DNA of 64,000 nt from Leptodactylus fallax (GCA_947044405.1 CAMRHE010000167.1:806001-870000); one strand, 5' to 3'. Numbered from the stretch's first letter, positions 35,975 through 60,085 are shown. Notes: a model not told the origin generated them from the sequence alone. Made by a program: numbers and translations.

Positions 35975-36340
35975 CAGGGCTGTGGAGTCGGTACGCTAAA
36001 GCCCCGACTCCGACTCCTCAATTTCCCCTGACTCCAACTCCGACTCCACCAAAATAGGCACCGACTCCGACTCCACAGCCCTGGCACTGCTAAACCTTAT
36101 AGGTTCACTCAGAACTCAGTCCCATCATTATATGAGGAATAGAACAGACCTTTACAGGACATTTCATAATTTTCAACATTTCATCATTTTCCCAAATTCT
36201 TATGAAAATATATTCAGCACATACTGCATTGTACTACTAACTGTACCAATTTATTATATATTTTGGGAGTCGGAGTCGGTCCATTTTATTCCGACTCCAC
36301 CAAAATAGGTACCGACTCCGACTCCGACTCCACAGCCCTG
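35975..36340. mobile_element. hAT-type MITE, 366 bp
   Basis: The ends are CAGGGCTGTGGAGTCGG and its complement, and the arms are rich in GACTCC repeats. Flanking octamers CTTCCGAG (35,967-35,974) and CTTCCGAT (36,341-36,348) are an 8-bp target duplication with one mismatch, as expected for hAT transposons. There is no coding content. Confidence 0.88.
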
Positions 36341-36456
36341 CTTCCGATTGGGAACTTCCTGCCGCCCCTCCTTCCGTACACATACCCCAGTCCCACCTCG
36401 TATTGACATAATTAATTTATTACTGGACCTCTGTATATAAAATAAGAAGCAATTAA

Positions 36457-36845
36457 TTAAAGGGGATGTCTGGACCCAAATCGAGTTTTCATAGTGATGA
36501 CCCGTTCACTGGACAGCTCATCAGTATGTGGTCTGTGGGTGTCTGACACCCAGACCCCCCACAGATCAGCTGTTGCAGCAGCCCCGGGTGTCAGAAGATG
36601 GCAGTGGATGGGTGGCACACGCAGCATTGAAGTAAACAATGGTGCTACAGTTCACCAGAACCACCACTACGCTCCTATTACTTTAATAGGAACAATGCTG
36701 CCCACCCTCCCTGTCCCCTAGCAGCTTCTGACACCTGGAGGCTGCTGCAACAGCTGATCTGCGCTGGGTCCAGGTGTCGGACCCCCTATCCCATGGGTAG
36801 GTCATCGGTATGAAAACTCTATTTGGTGCCAGAAAGCCCCTTTAA
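36457..36845. mobile_element. TTAA-flanked palindromic MITE, family B
   Basis: TTAAAGGGGATGTCTGG at the left and GAAAGCCCCTTTAA at the right, with mirrored ACAGATCAGCTGTTGCAGCA / TGCTGCAACAGCTGATCTG arms. TTAA occurs at 36,457-36,460 and 36,842-36,845. It shares the general plan of family A but has its own centre. Confidence 0.82.
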
Positions 36846-37024
36846 GGATAAGGCCCCACATTGTGGAAACACAGTGTGGTTTTTTTGTTTTGTTTTTTAG
36901 CAGCAGTTTTTTGAGCCAAAGCCAGGAATGGATTTAGCAGAACGTAGATTTGTAAGAGCTTCCCTTATATTACCAATTCCCTTTGTAGCCACTACTTGGT
37001 TTCCACTAAAAACTCTTATCCCCT
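36842..37024. mobile_element. Family K palindromic MITE
   Basis: AAGGCCCCACATTGTGGAAA at the left. The inner arms AGCCAAAGCCAGGAATGGAT and CTTTGTAGCCACTACTTGG mirror each other. It starts at the TTAA that ends the family B copy. Related copies lie at 55,905 and 60,388. Confidence 0.72.
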
Positions 37025-38126
37025 CTTCACAGGCCAGTGGATAAGTTCCTGATCGCTGGGGATGAGGATGGGCCATGTAGTGAACCTCTGTACCCACTGT
37101 CAGTCCCAGGGTGAATGTGCACTACTACTTCATACACACTGGGCACTTGTGGATCTTGTGATTGTTGGGGGTCCCAGGAGTCAGACCCCATCAATCAGAC
37201 ACATATCCCCTCTCTGTGGTGGAAACCCCTCTAATGCTCAGCTCTGCAGCATTGGTGGACTAGAGGGACTTCCTTCTAGTAAATTGTGTGGGTTTTTTTT
37301 GGGGGGGGGGGGGTACAAATTGTGACAGATCCTATCACTTGTGAGCATTGAGTTGTCGCCTCCTGCTGGTGGTGCTTGTTACTAATTACATGTTGGGGTA
37401 GATTCAGCAGCTGAACTCTTATCTAGCCAGGTTTATATAGACTCCTGTGGGTCCCATCTGATGCAGCCTGAAGAGTCACATGGGAGATGTTATGTGTTTG
37501 GACACGTGGGATAAGATCCTCTTTATACGGGTTATTTGGTGATTATAGGGTTAAATCCATTATGTGATAAAAGAGAACAGCTCCGACCTGTCGATTTGTT
37601 GCCCAACTACAACTTCCATGATGCCCTTCTTGTTATCAGGATATACAAGGAGTTTCAGTTTTGCTGTTGGCTTTGGCTGTTCTATATACATTATAATATT
37701 CTTATTGAAGGATACAGCAAAGATGCGTTTATTGGCCGGTGATGCATTCAGTAGAAGTCCTTGTGTACATAGGGTAGGCTGTGGATGGATAATCTGTGGT
37801 CCTAGGTGACTCCTGAGACAGTCCAACCTTCAGCTCATGTCAACCCACGTGAGCAAATCTCCTTTACCATGTAACATGCGGCACACGCGGCCTCGGAATA
37901 TTTCACTTTTGTAGTGCTGACTAAATTCTATAATCTGTATATCGTTCTATAATCCGGCTCCTACATAGGACCGGTCCTGTTGCTGCCATCTCCATAACAG
38001 AGCACTCTTTTTGCCAGACGTCCCTACCTGTATGAATTACACTTGCCCCGTATCAGAAGTGCTGGGTGGTTATAATGCCCTCACTATGGATAAAGGGTGA
38101 CTTCTAGCAGCTGGACCCAATGTAGC
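37025..38126. other. NDEL1 intron 1 spacer
   Basis: No tandem repeat or recognised element except a G run near 37,302-37,314. No gene is supported. Confidence 0.4.
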
Positions 38127-38134
38127 ATCTATAG

Positions 38135-38292
38135 CAGGGGTCAGCAACCTTCGGCACTCCAGATGCTGTGAAACTACAACTCCCAACATGCACCACTCAC
38201 TTCGATGGGAGTTCCAAGAACAGCAGAACAAGTGTGCATGCTGGGAGTTGTAGTTTTACAACAGCTGGAGTGCCGAAGGTTGCCTACCACTG
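38135..38292. mobile_element. hAT-type MITE, 158 bp, perfect 8-bp target duplication
   Basis: Inverted ends of ~57 bp begin CAGGGGTCAGCAACCTTCGG at the left and, in complement, CAGTGGTAGGCAACCTTCGG at the right, each continuing to CTACAACTCCCA and CATGC. The octamer ATCTATAG flanks both sides (38,127-38,134 and 38,293-38,300). This is a well-preserved hAT MITE. Confidence 0.95.
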
Positions 38293-38300
38293 ATCTATAG

Positions 38301-40790
38301 GGTTACTTATACACATTATATAGGTATTGGCTGGACACTTGTCAACTGCTCTCCTTCCCAGCCCCTACATACACATGCATGCTGGGCTCTGCTTACCATA
38401 GTATGCATGTTTTTACTGTGGAGAGGGGAGCGATCGGCTTATGTCTCTGAGAATCAAAGGATCATAGCGTTGAAATCCAATATGTGGTATCTGACCATTC
38501 TTTTTTCCAACATATGTGGTCGTGAGAGTCAGCATGCCGCTTGTCTAATATATATGGGATCGGCATTTTTTTATTCACTTTTAGCAGTCATTATGATGGC
38601 GGCAATGTTCTCTAGTTGGCTTCAATAAGGGTAGGAACAGGGGAGGGTGAGACTTGTTCTGTTCTATGTATACTGTGCAATGTGCGGGTCCTGTACGTCC
38701 TCATATACCGGGTAAGTCACGCTGTATACTCATATTACACGTTGAAAGGTTCACATCATCAGGAGACAAAACATTTTGACAACTTCTGTAATTCATGGGA
38801 AGATTATGAGAAACTTGTGCACCTCCCCCCTCCTCCAAAAGGCAATGGGTTACAGTGCGAGATCTGATTACAAGCGATCTCCAGGCTATTGGGGGGGGGG
38901 GGCATCCTAAAAGGCTAAATAACTATCACATTGCCGAAGCAGCAGGCCACCCATCGCTTACAGAGCCCTTTTTGTCCTAGGAGCTGCCCTGGTTGTGCCA
39001 CCTTCTTCAAAGTGGGTTCGGGACCGTGAATATTTTTCAGCTTTCTGCCTCCACGGATGTTCTTCTATTTCGAGAGCTGAATGTATTCATCTCCCAGCAG
39101 GATGGGGTTTTCATCTGAATAGGGAAGTTGTATCACATGTCCGAAGCTGCTGTGTCTGGAGTTTTTCTTATTTTTTAGATTTAGACGTCTTCCCAGTTCT
39201 ACCGCACCTGGCAGATACCAGTCGTTGGGTCTTTGGTATTGTTCAGACAATAGCTATTGAAGGTTGTCAGCGCCCAGGAACCAAGCAGCCATAAAGACTA
39301 CAAATTGAGGTCTAGTACATAACTTTATGTGATTTTCCAACCTATGAGAATTGCAATAAAAGTCAAAAGCATCATCCAGGTCATGTTGGGCAAAGCGCAG
39401 GTACCATGAAGTGGTCCCAGCACCAAGGCTGTGGCCAAAGATGCCCAGGTATACAATGTGGCACCCCCTTGTGCTGTACGACATCATCTAACAATGGCTA
39501 TGTTAAATGCATGCACCAGATGGGGTGTAAGTAGGGGGCAACAATCACCTTTTCCATAGACGTCAGGTTACATTGTGAGAGTCAGTGCTTGGGCATAGTC
39601 TGGCACCAGTAGGCATCTCACTATAGACCCAGCCCTGTTCTTGCACCCTTGGCCCTCTGTATATTGATTTGCAGTAATTTTGTCAGATTGTAATCTGAAG
39701 ATTCAGATGTGGAGCGGTCAGCGACTAATTTACGAGATTGCATTACATGCGTTCTCTCTGCCAAGGCCAGAGGGAAATTACTAGGACAGCTGGATAGGCT
39801 AAGCAGCCATAGCCATTAGGGGAGTAGGCCATACTGTTTACATGGCTTTCATCCAGATACTATTCCTTCCCACCCCATACACATGCATGCACGACTTGGC
39901 AGAGTGTGCATGTGTTGTCAGTAGGGGTAGGGGAATAAGCTGTGACAGACCCCTCCAGTGGGATGGCATCACGTATATTGCATGATATACCTCTGCATAC
40001 CCTGTACATTACCATATGGTATTTCAATAGACCACTCATTATCTTATGGTTATGTCTTACCTGTGGGAAGCTCTAGTGCATAGATTTTAATTTTATGCGC
40101 CTAATAAAGATTTGTCATATTTCTGTAACTGTGTGGGTTGAGCGTCCTTTATGGCCTGCACCTTTTTTTTTCTTTTATTTTTTATGGATGATTATTAAGC
40201 ATGGCTTGGATGCGCCCCAATAATATAATTTAATAGTGGTGTCCACTATACAATTTTAGTAACTAGACCCCTCTAGCGATGGCTTATCTCCAAGAGATCA
40301 GGCATGTTGAAATCCTCCCCAACATCTAACATAAAGGAAAAGTTGGACACCCCATAGATGGTTGGCCAGACCCTCCAACATGGTGCGTGTGACCACGATT
40401 CAGTCTGATACCACTGTGATCTGTGAATCTGACTGACATCAGGGAAGTCTGTAGACTGGGTCTGTTACTTTCTGGATCAGGAAGCGCCTGGCCAGGCATG
40501 CTTGAACTTGTAGTCCCCACAGAACATGTCTGAACCTGTCTAGAAGAAATCTTATTCCAGAAGAGTTATTGAGTCTTTTTATGCTGTGTAAATGGGCGCA
40601 GATTGTTCTTGGTGTATGCTGACACTCCTTGCCGTGCTAACACGGTCACCTACTCACTTCAAAGACATTCCTACCTGTGTCACCCGTCTGTTTATCAGAT
40701 GCTATCAAGTGTCTTTACCTTGTTACTGGATATAAAAGGGCGATGGGGACAAATCACCCGCTGGGGCCCCAGTGATATCCGTTTTTACCT
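38301..40790. other. NDEL1 intron 1 spacer
   Basis: Mostly unrecognised intronic DNA. Short motifs ACACATGCATGC at about 38,370 and 39,880 recur at 51.46 kb, so some old MITE debris is present. A G run lies at 38,891-38,902. Open frames have no recognisable domain. Confidence 0.4.
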
Positions 40791-40889
40791 ACAAGTAGAA
40801 GGATATTGTTGTATTCGATCCTTTGGTGCTGGTTGACCACCCCTGATGGCTGTCATTGCAGGGTACAACAATCAGAAAGGTGGTCTGGT

Positions 40890-41265
40890 CTGACCATCAT
40901 GTTTTACATCATGTGTATGGCCGGGTGCCTGTACCTCATTTACCTGCAGAGGAGATGGCACCAAGGTGCCCTATGGGTTAAAGGCGGTGGAGACGCTGTG
41001 ATGCTCTCTGCTGGGAAACCTTGTGTCCTGGCATCATGTGGGTCATAACACGCTCTAAACATTGTACACACCATGTAGGCAGCAGTGCCCCCTATCTGCA
41101 GTGGCGTCTTTCAGCAGGATAATGCCACCCTCACTATGCAAAATGAGGAATATGACGAGTTGAAGGTGGTGACTTGGCCTCCAAATTCCCAGTTCACAAT
41201 CCAATCCATCATCTGTGGGATGTGGCAAGTCCGAGTACTGAGGAACTTACAGGACTTAAAGGGAA
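40890..41265 (+). pseudogene. Tc1-like transposase fossil, second family
   Basis: One decayed frame reads SDHHVLHHVYG then VPVPHLPAEEMAP near 40,893-40,970. FQQDNA sits near 41,110, and VTWPPNSQF followed by IHHLWDV in shifted frames lies at 41,165-41,225. Together these are the catalytic half of a Tc1/mariner-class transposase of a different family from the 17-kb element (QQDN and the PIEHLWDV motif are diagnostic). Frameshifts and a deleted stretch between SDHH and QQDN make it dead. The ends of the element were not identified. Confidence 0.8.
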
Positions 41266-41616
41266 CCTATCAGGCTGTTGGGGACCACTAAACCGCCATC
41301 GGTTGGGTGTAGGGTCCCAAACATCTGTATCATTCCAATGCTCGCCGTCGTATCCTTTACAATCATTGCTAGAAGACGATTGGTGTCCACTGAGGGACTC
41401 AGGCGATTGCACGTTATGGTCAGTAGACTTCGCTTCAATGTGCACGCACCCATAGTGCAGAGCATGCATGGTGAGGTGTATTCACATCGGCTTCACTGCC
41501 CACAATGTGCATGCACCGGCCTCTCTCTGCTGTCACCAGGCGTCTTCAAGCATGGATACCCAAGGATATGATACCCTTGATCCAGAAGTTTGTGACCCTA
41601 AACCCAGTGGCTTAAT
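41266..41616. other. NDEL1 intron 1 spacer
   Basis: Overlapping short open frames occur on both strands, with no recognised domain. GAACCTATCAGGCTGTTGGG and similar motifs suggest old repeat DNA. Confidence 0.35.
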
Positions 41617-41992
41617 TTAAAGTGGTTTTCCAGGACTCACTAATTGATGACCTATCCCTAGGAGATTATCAGAGGTCTGACATCCAGCCCCCCCACTGAT
41701 CAGCTGTTTGAAAAGGCTGGAGCATTCCAGTGAGCAACCAGCCCTCGTGACTACTTACCAAGCACAGCACCCTACATCTTTATAGTGGCTGTGCTTGGTA
41801 TTACAGCTCAGCCCATCCACTTGGGGAATGGAACTGAGCTGTGATCCGGCGATGTGACCAATGAACGTGACATCACGAGGTCACAAGTGGAAAAGGCCCT
41901 TGGTGAGCTCCCAGGTCGTAGCCCCCAGGGATCTGCAATGGATGACCTATGCTAAAGACAGATCTTCAGTTCCCAGGGAAACCTGCTGTTAA
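41617..41992. mobile_element. Family A MITE
   Basis: TTAAAGTGGTTTTCCAGG at the left, GATGACCTATCC, CTGATCAGCTGTTTGAAAAG, GGCTGTGCTTGGTATTACAG and GATGTGACCAATGAACGTGA in family order. The right end is decayed (AAACCTGCTGTTAA). Confidence 0.8.
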
Positions 41993-42639
41993 TGTCAGGT
42001 GACATAACAGAGATCTTGTGGAGTCCGTGTATTGAAGTGTGTGTGTGGTATTAGGCAGGTGGTCTGTGACTGTGAAGGGCATGTGGGTGGGGGGGGATAG
42101 TGTTTAACCCTGCGCTGTACGGGACAGTAAGGTCCCAGGAAGTGATGAACTTGGTTCTTGCCCTTTGGAATTCCTGCAGCGCCCCTTCCCCCTATCATTA
42201 ATAATTGTTAGGCCTGTTCCCCGTATCTTCATAGGACTCTGGTGCCCGCACGTTGTTGTCCTCCTGCCGGGTCGCTCGCATTCTCTCTGTCCAGGAGCTC
42301 ACAATTGGTAACCATTCATGAATGAAAAGAGACACCCCCAGTGCCCCATGTGTACTGGGCACTGCACAGGCAAATATTACAGATTTTGTAGCTTGTGGTG
42401 TTTGTGGGCTGGTAAGGACATGCTGAGGGTTGTAGTACTGCAGCAGGTGCTCTCTGACCACGTTGCTTTGCCTCTAGCGTTATTGGCATGTTGCACACAG
42501 CGGTGGCACCAGTGGCAGCCGCCTCCTTGTTTATTGTACTGCCGTCAATGCTAGCTTTCCAGCTGGAGCCCTCGTGAATACGGGAATTGTGAACTGTTCC
42601 CTTAATGCACTATTCTGTCTCTTGCTGCTCGTCTCTCTT

Positions 42640-43560
42640 TCTGCCAATATTAGAATATCTATAAGCCAGAAATCCCCCTCTTGTGTGATCAGAGGCGCTA
42701 TTCTTCCTCCATGCTTTACACTGCAGCTCTACGTGTTCGGGACACCACTCATCTTTTTCGTCCCATTTTAGATTGTCATCAGAAGTCTTCGGTGTAGTGA
42801 ATTACCTTAAAGTCATCCTCATCCTCCTCCTATATGATCAGAAGTGTGCAGCTATATCCTTCCTTCCTGCTTTACACTGCTGCTCTCCTTTTTCAGTCCA
42901 TTCACATCTATCCCCCTTACATTAGATCGTCTTAGTGGACTGCTTGGCGATTGTCTGAAATCCTGTATTATCTGAAGCCCACTATTGTTCTCTCCTCCTC
43001 CCTGCTTTACACTGCAGCTCTACTTGTTAGTAATGCCACCTCTTATTGTCGTCCTGCTCACATTAGCCCTATTTGATTGTGATTAGAAGCCTTCCATATA
43101 GGGGACTACCTTAAGTCATCTGAAATCCTTCAGATGCTACTGTATCCCACTGCCATGTTTTACACTCAGTGCTGCTTGTTCAGGCCACAATACTTAGACC
43201 TATTAAATTGTCTTCAGTAGCCTTCAAAATAGAGGATTTCTTGGAGGTGCTCAGGATGTTACTGCGTCCCTCCACTATGCTTTACCCTGCAGCTCATCTT
43301 GTTTAGTCCATTACACATTCATTCCCTTCCCACTAACAGACTAGACCCATTACATTGTCTTCGGAAGCCTTCAGTATTGTGTCAGAAGCTAAAGGTACTG
43401 CACTATCCTTCCACTGTGCTTTACACTGCAGCTCAGCTTGTTCAGGAGAAGCTCAGGTGGTTGCTCCTTTTATCCTTCCTCCATGCTGTACACTGCAGCA
43501 CTGCTTGTTGAGTCCATTATGTCTCCCCCTGTCTATAAATGGAATATTCCCATCCGTATT
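42640..43560. repeat. Degenerate ~140-bp tandem repeat
   Basis: The motif TGCTTTACACTGCAGCTC, followed by TGTTCAGTCCATTA and ATTGTCTTCAGAAGCCTTC, appears near 42,712, 42,868, 43,002, 43,153, 43,280, 43,418 and 43,483. The copies are diverged and irregularly spaced. Short open frames here repeat the peptide LHCSS and are not genes. Confidence 0.72.
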
Positions 43561-43639
43561 GTAGATGGCTTCCAGGTCCTTCCATGACATCAGTGGGGTT
43601 TACAGAACAAGTCTCTCAGTATGTTGGCTTCTCCTTGCA

Positions 43640-44020
43640 GCACATTCCTGGGGGCTGAGGTCATGTGGAGAGGGGAGCCGAGAAAGGAAGCGGCCATCAT
43701 ACAAGCCTCAGGAAATGACAGTAAGGGATAAACCTCCATTGTTCTGTCAGGGCGGATTCCACAGAGATAATTCCCGCCAAGCGCGGCTCCGTCAGCCGGT
43801 CCTACCTAGGAATATTACACTGACGTAATGATCATCGGGGAATCCGCCGTGATTTGTAATCTGAGCAGATGAGAAGCCGGGGATTTACGGGAATGCTTCA
43901 GAAAGTGGGGGATATGGGAAGAAATGCTAAGCGGCTTTAAGGAGCTGAAAATCCTCAGGCAGTGCAAGTCCTTGACTTGTCCTCTTTTGTCTGGCTTCAA
44001 ACAAGCATTCTGAAATCTGT
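43640..44020. other. Unique intronic island, candidate regulatory DNA
   Basis: A repeat-free ~380-bp block with complex composition, AGGAAATGACAGTAAGGG and a CRE/C-EBP-like TGACGTAATGATCAT near 43,821. It looks like conserved non-coding sequence, but that is judged by eye only. Confidence 0.35.
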
Positions 44021-44392
44021 TCCTGGGAAAGCTGGGTATTGGGTAGTAAGAAGCTTTTTACAGACTCTTGAATGGCATTAGACTGGACATACACCTTAGA
44101 CAGGCGTTGGCCATACCATTGTATACACCCTTGGCTGTACCAAGATTAGTGATACCCCTTTTAGTAGTTTCCATATTGGCTATCACCTGGCTTTCCATGA
44201 GTTCTGAAAGGAAGTTCATTATGTAATGATTCAGTAGGTTGTAACAACCTAGACAGGTTACATGATGCAAATAGAAACGTGGAAGATCCCTTTATGTGGC
44301 CCTTATTGACACTTTGGAGTCCATTAGTAGATGCACTAGCTTTAGGTCTGCCTTACAGATGCTGAACTCTGTGGTCTCCATCCTGTGGTTGC

Positions 44393-44665
44393 TCAGCTGT
44401 TGCAAAACTGCAACTCCCAGCATGCCCTGAAGCCTGTTGCTTCCTAGCTGTTGCAAAACTACACCTTCCAACATGCTTTGACTGCCAGTGGCTTTTTAGC
44501 TGTTGCAGAACTACAACTCCCAACATGCCCTGACTGCCTATGAGCTTTCCAGCTGTGGCAGAATGAAAACTCCCGACATGCTCTGACTTTACAGCTGTTG
44601 CTGTAACTTCCTCTTATGGCATACTGAAAGTTGTAGTTTTGTAACAGCTGGAGACCACTGTCATC
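44393..44665. repeat. Tandemly iterated hAT MITE arm
   Basis: AGCTGTTGCAAAACTACAAC followed by TCCCAACATGCCCTGACTGC recurs four to five times at 55-65-bp spacing. A reverse-orientation arm (AAGTTGTAGTTTTGTAACAG) at 44,630-44,650 and CCACTG close the block. The unit is the terminal arm of the 38,135 hAT MITE. Confidence 0.78.
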
Positions 44666-44699
44666 TATAAGGATTACTGTTCCATAACCTGATGCCATG

Positions 44700-45090
44700 G
44701 CTCTGGTGGTGACTGGCCGCCATCTTGCTCTCCAGATCTGTTACATAATGCGTCGTCTTACACGTTTCCGTAAGTTTACAATCTGTGCCTTGTTGTGTCC
44801 CTGTCTCCGGGGTAGGGATCACGAGGCTGCCATCACTTGATCATCTCTCTTAGCACATCTTGTGTGTAAGCCTGCGGGCAGGAGGCATTCCTAATTGGCT
44901 CTGCCTGGTATTCATGTGCTCTGTGCCAGCTCAAAGGCTCCCGCTAAACCTCCACCTCATTAAGAGGGAAAAGGCGAATCTTTATTTCCACATGAAAAAG
45001 CCGCCTGCTCGCCCTGGGGACCCCTGGGGGGATTGTGTAATGTGCATGACCATACATTACTGTTCTTACACTAAAAAAGAGCATCATCTT
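44700..45090. other. Unique DNA just upstream of the first coding exon
   Basis: A repeat-free block ends at the acceptor of the first coding exon. CTAATTGGCTCTGCCTGGTA and CACCTCATTAAGAGGGAAAA lie in a stretch that looks constrained. Its function is unknown and it is a candidate intronic enhancer or splicing context. Confidence 0.35.
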
Positions 45091-45108
45091 CCTTAGATTT
45101 CCCTAAAC

Positions 45109-57436
<12,328 letters not shown>

Positions 57437-58255
57437 GCCCAGGAATGAGAGGACAGACTCTTAATCTTCACTATTTCACGGTTTCCGAAAAAGAACAAAA
57501 CTTTGCTTCACTTTAACCTGTTCACTGCCTTTTGGAGGGAAGCGATGCTGCTCCCACCGGGGACAGGAAAGGGGTTCATCTATATTTACTTGAGCTGGAT
57601 TTGAGGCTGTGCAAATATACTCTCTCTGCCGCCGCCATTTTGGATGCTTCGTAGCCCCTGGGACACGGCTTCTGCGACTTCTTCCTTCTCGTGTCTCGGT
57701 TTGCTGTACTGCTGTGAACTGGCTGTGTTTATCATCCTGGAGACTCGGCACAACCACTCATAGCTTAAAATTAAGTATATACTCTGCTCACACCTTGGCC
57801 CGCCGAGGTTTTACGACGCAGCAGGTGAAGACGGCGGACGGTTGTTGGCGTCTCATACCTGCTAAGGATGCACCAGGTTTTGGGTTCTCCAATCCAGAGC
57901 CACAGATTCTCTCTCTCTCCCTCCCCTCCCCCACCTCAGATCTATATTACAGGGTTGCAGCTCGGCTTGTGTCAATCAGAATGTCTAGTTTCTTCTTCCT
58001 TTTTTTTTTTTTTTTTTTTTTTCCCCGTTCCTTCTACACTGCATTTTTAAACATTGTTGGCAGTGTAATCTCTATCAGGTCACCAACAGGGCTGTGATGC
58101 ATTGTGGGGGGAAAAAAAAAACAAAAAACTGTATGTGTATGTGTATACCCCCAAACCCTCACCCCTTGTTCTGTGCCTCTATTCCTGTGGATGCCTAATA
58201 CACAACACCTGCCCTGATATTTACATAGATGTGGACTTGTGCCCACTTAACCCCA

Positions 58256-58261
58256 AATAAA
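58256..58261 (+). terminator. NDEL1: Possible proximal poly(A) signal AATAAA
   Basis: Canonical hexamer 820 nt after the stop codon, just upstream of the first repeat in the 3' UTR. Use of this site would give a short, repeat-free 3' UTR. Confidence 0.5.
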
Positions 58262-58395
58262 TAGCGCAGGCAGCCATTTTGCAGGTCAGACCGCTGCTAT
58301 CACAGAGCGCCATCACTTGGATGATAGGCCACTCTCTCATCATTGCTCATACTGAAAATGATCTGGATGAGGTTGAATAATTTTGCTTTAATTCT

Positions 58396-58603
58396 AGAAT
58401 CTTGAGTTACAGTGCGGTTTATACTCCAGTCACATCCAGAGCAGCATTTGCATCGCTGTCGTGGTGCATAGTGGGAAATGTAGTTTTTACATCAGACACC
58501 ATACAGTAGTCTAGGATGTTTGGTCTGTATTTGCTTGTTCCAAGTGTCAGCTAGCAAACTGCAGCTCTGGGTGTGAGTGGAGTATAAGACATGATGTAAG
58601 GAA
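58396..58603. mobile_element. Palindromic element inside the 3' UTR
   Basis: The left arm TTTATACTCCAGTCACATCC is mirrored by GGGTGTGAGTGGAGTATAAG, with outer GAGTTACAG / ATGTAAGG. It is related to the elements at 26.7 and 52.06 kb. If the distal poly(A) site is used, it would be transcribed as part of the NDEL1 mRNA. Confidence 0.72.
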
Positions 58604-60058
58604 AGCAAAGTTGCCCAGCATTATGTTTTTCTTCTCTTTGGGGTCTATGCACACAGCGGTAGTTTTGATTTGTCATTATAATGTACAGCACACTGACCCA
58701 TTCTTTTCTATGGTCCCATATTCACAACTAAGATTTTTACGGGTCTGTGTGGGAAGCCATGAGTCTGGACGCAAAACTCAGGACAGGTCTTCTTCCTGTC
58801 CATTTTGCAGCCTGGGCTTATTCATTGAAGTGTATGGGTCCCTAGAGAACATGGGCGGCACAGGGATGATATCCATCCATGTGGTGTTCATTCCCTTTTT
58901 CATGGACCCATACAGGGCACACGGTTGGGTAGCCTTCAGGTTCTCAATATGGCACTTTCACATTAACCTCAGATTTCATTTACTACAGCCTATTTGTCGC
59001 AGGCCATTGTAGGTTTAGCTGGTTAGAAGACTAAGGGTGCCTGTACACACAGCAGTTCTGTGCGGCACAGTCACATACGATTTTACCCCAATCTGCAGCA
59101 TTTATATGATACAGTTTTAAGCCATGCTACATGTGCAGTCTAAAGATTGTGCCAGGGTATGGATAATTTGCTAATGTCTTATGACTGCGTTACTTTCGGC
59201 CATTTACACCTGAAGTACAGGGAGACTTCAACACATAACACATGGCTTCCTATAATACGTGGCCTTCTGTATGTAGGACATGTCGGAAGACCAATCAAGT
59301 AGTTTACGTCTGACCATGTTGGCAGAAGGGCCCCAGAGCAATGTAAAATGGCTGCTGACTTCCCGAAACAGTGTCACACTGTGTAGGTAGTGTGTGGTAT
59401 TAAAGCTTGGCTGCAATACCACACACAACCTGTGGAGAGGCATGGCACTGTTTTTGGGGTAAAGCAATTTTTGTAATACTGTACAACTCCTCTATACGGT
59501 GGCCTGCAAAGATCAAAAGGGATACTTTGCAGGTTTTGTTACTATGGCACCTGTTAATAAAACAGAGCCATCAGGTCTCCGTCTCTATTTACAAATTAGA
59601 GCACTTTCAGGCCCAACCCCCTACCCCAACTAATGGGCATCAGTCGGTTTGATACACGGGTACTTTTCTCATATGACCACTGCTTTTCTCTCTCGGATCG
59701 CCCCGCACTTATTATTTTAAAGCACACTTAATTTTAGCCTCGCCCCAAACTCGACAAAAATTTTCTGTCCCCTCCCGCCCCGCCCCCTGGTGTTCTTATT
59801 GTTGACGTTGTGATATGACTGTTTACATTTTTTTTGTTCGTTTTTATTGTATATAGATTTGTAAACATAATATTTTTTTTGCCTAAGATATTTGTACATA
59901 ACTTGGGCTACGTAGTTCTATATTTATTGAAGATTCTATACGGCATGTTCAAAGGACGGCGGGCGAGGGTTTGTCACAGGCGCGGCAAATAATATCACAA
60001 CCCGTCTGTGACTATTAACGGTTTGTGACTGTTGGAAAAGGTGGCAATTTTAGAAGGG

Positions 60059-60064
60059 AATAAA
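60059..60064 (+). terminator. NDEL1: Probable distal poly(A) signal AATAAA
   Basis: Hexamer in GGGAATAAAAACAAATG, followed by an A-rich and then GT/T-rich stretch (GTCTGATTATTGGGGG). It ends the non-repetitive UTR-like block. Confidence 0.6.
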
Positions 60065-60085
60065 AACAAATGTACAAAAAAAAGT

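Larger units (their letters stand above)
57437..60085 (+). other. NDEL1: NDEL1 3' UTR (distal end inferred)
   Basis: The sequence from the stop to about 60,080 shows no other gene. A 23-nt T run is at 58,000-58,022. A palindromic repeat (58,396-58,603) and an E-type MITE fragment (59,330-59,495) lie inside. The last 350 bp (GATATTTGTACATAACTTGG onward) look non-repetitive and UTR-like. A 162-codon open frame at 57,609-58,097 is non-coding by context. Confidence 0.65.

Noticed and set aside
57609..58097. 162-codon open frame after NDEL1
   Set aside because: Falls in the NDEL1 3' UTR and ends in a polyphenylalanine from a T run; no conservation expected.
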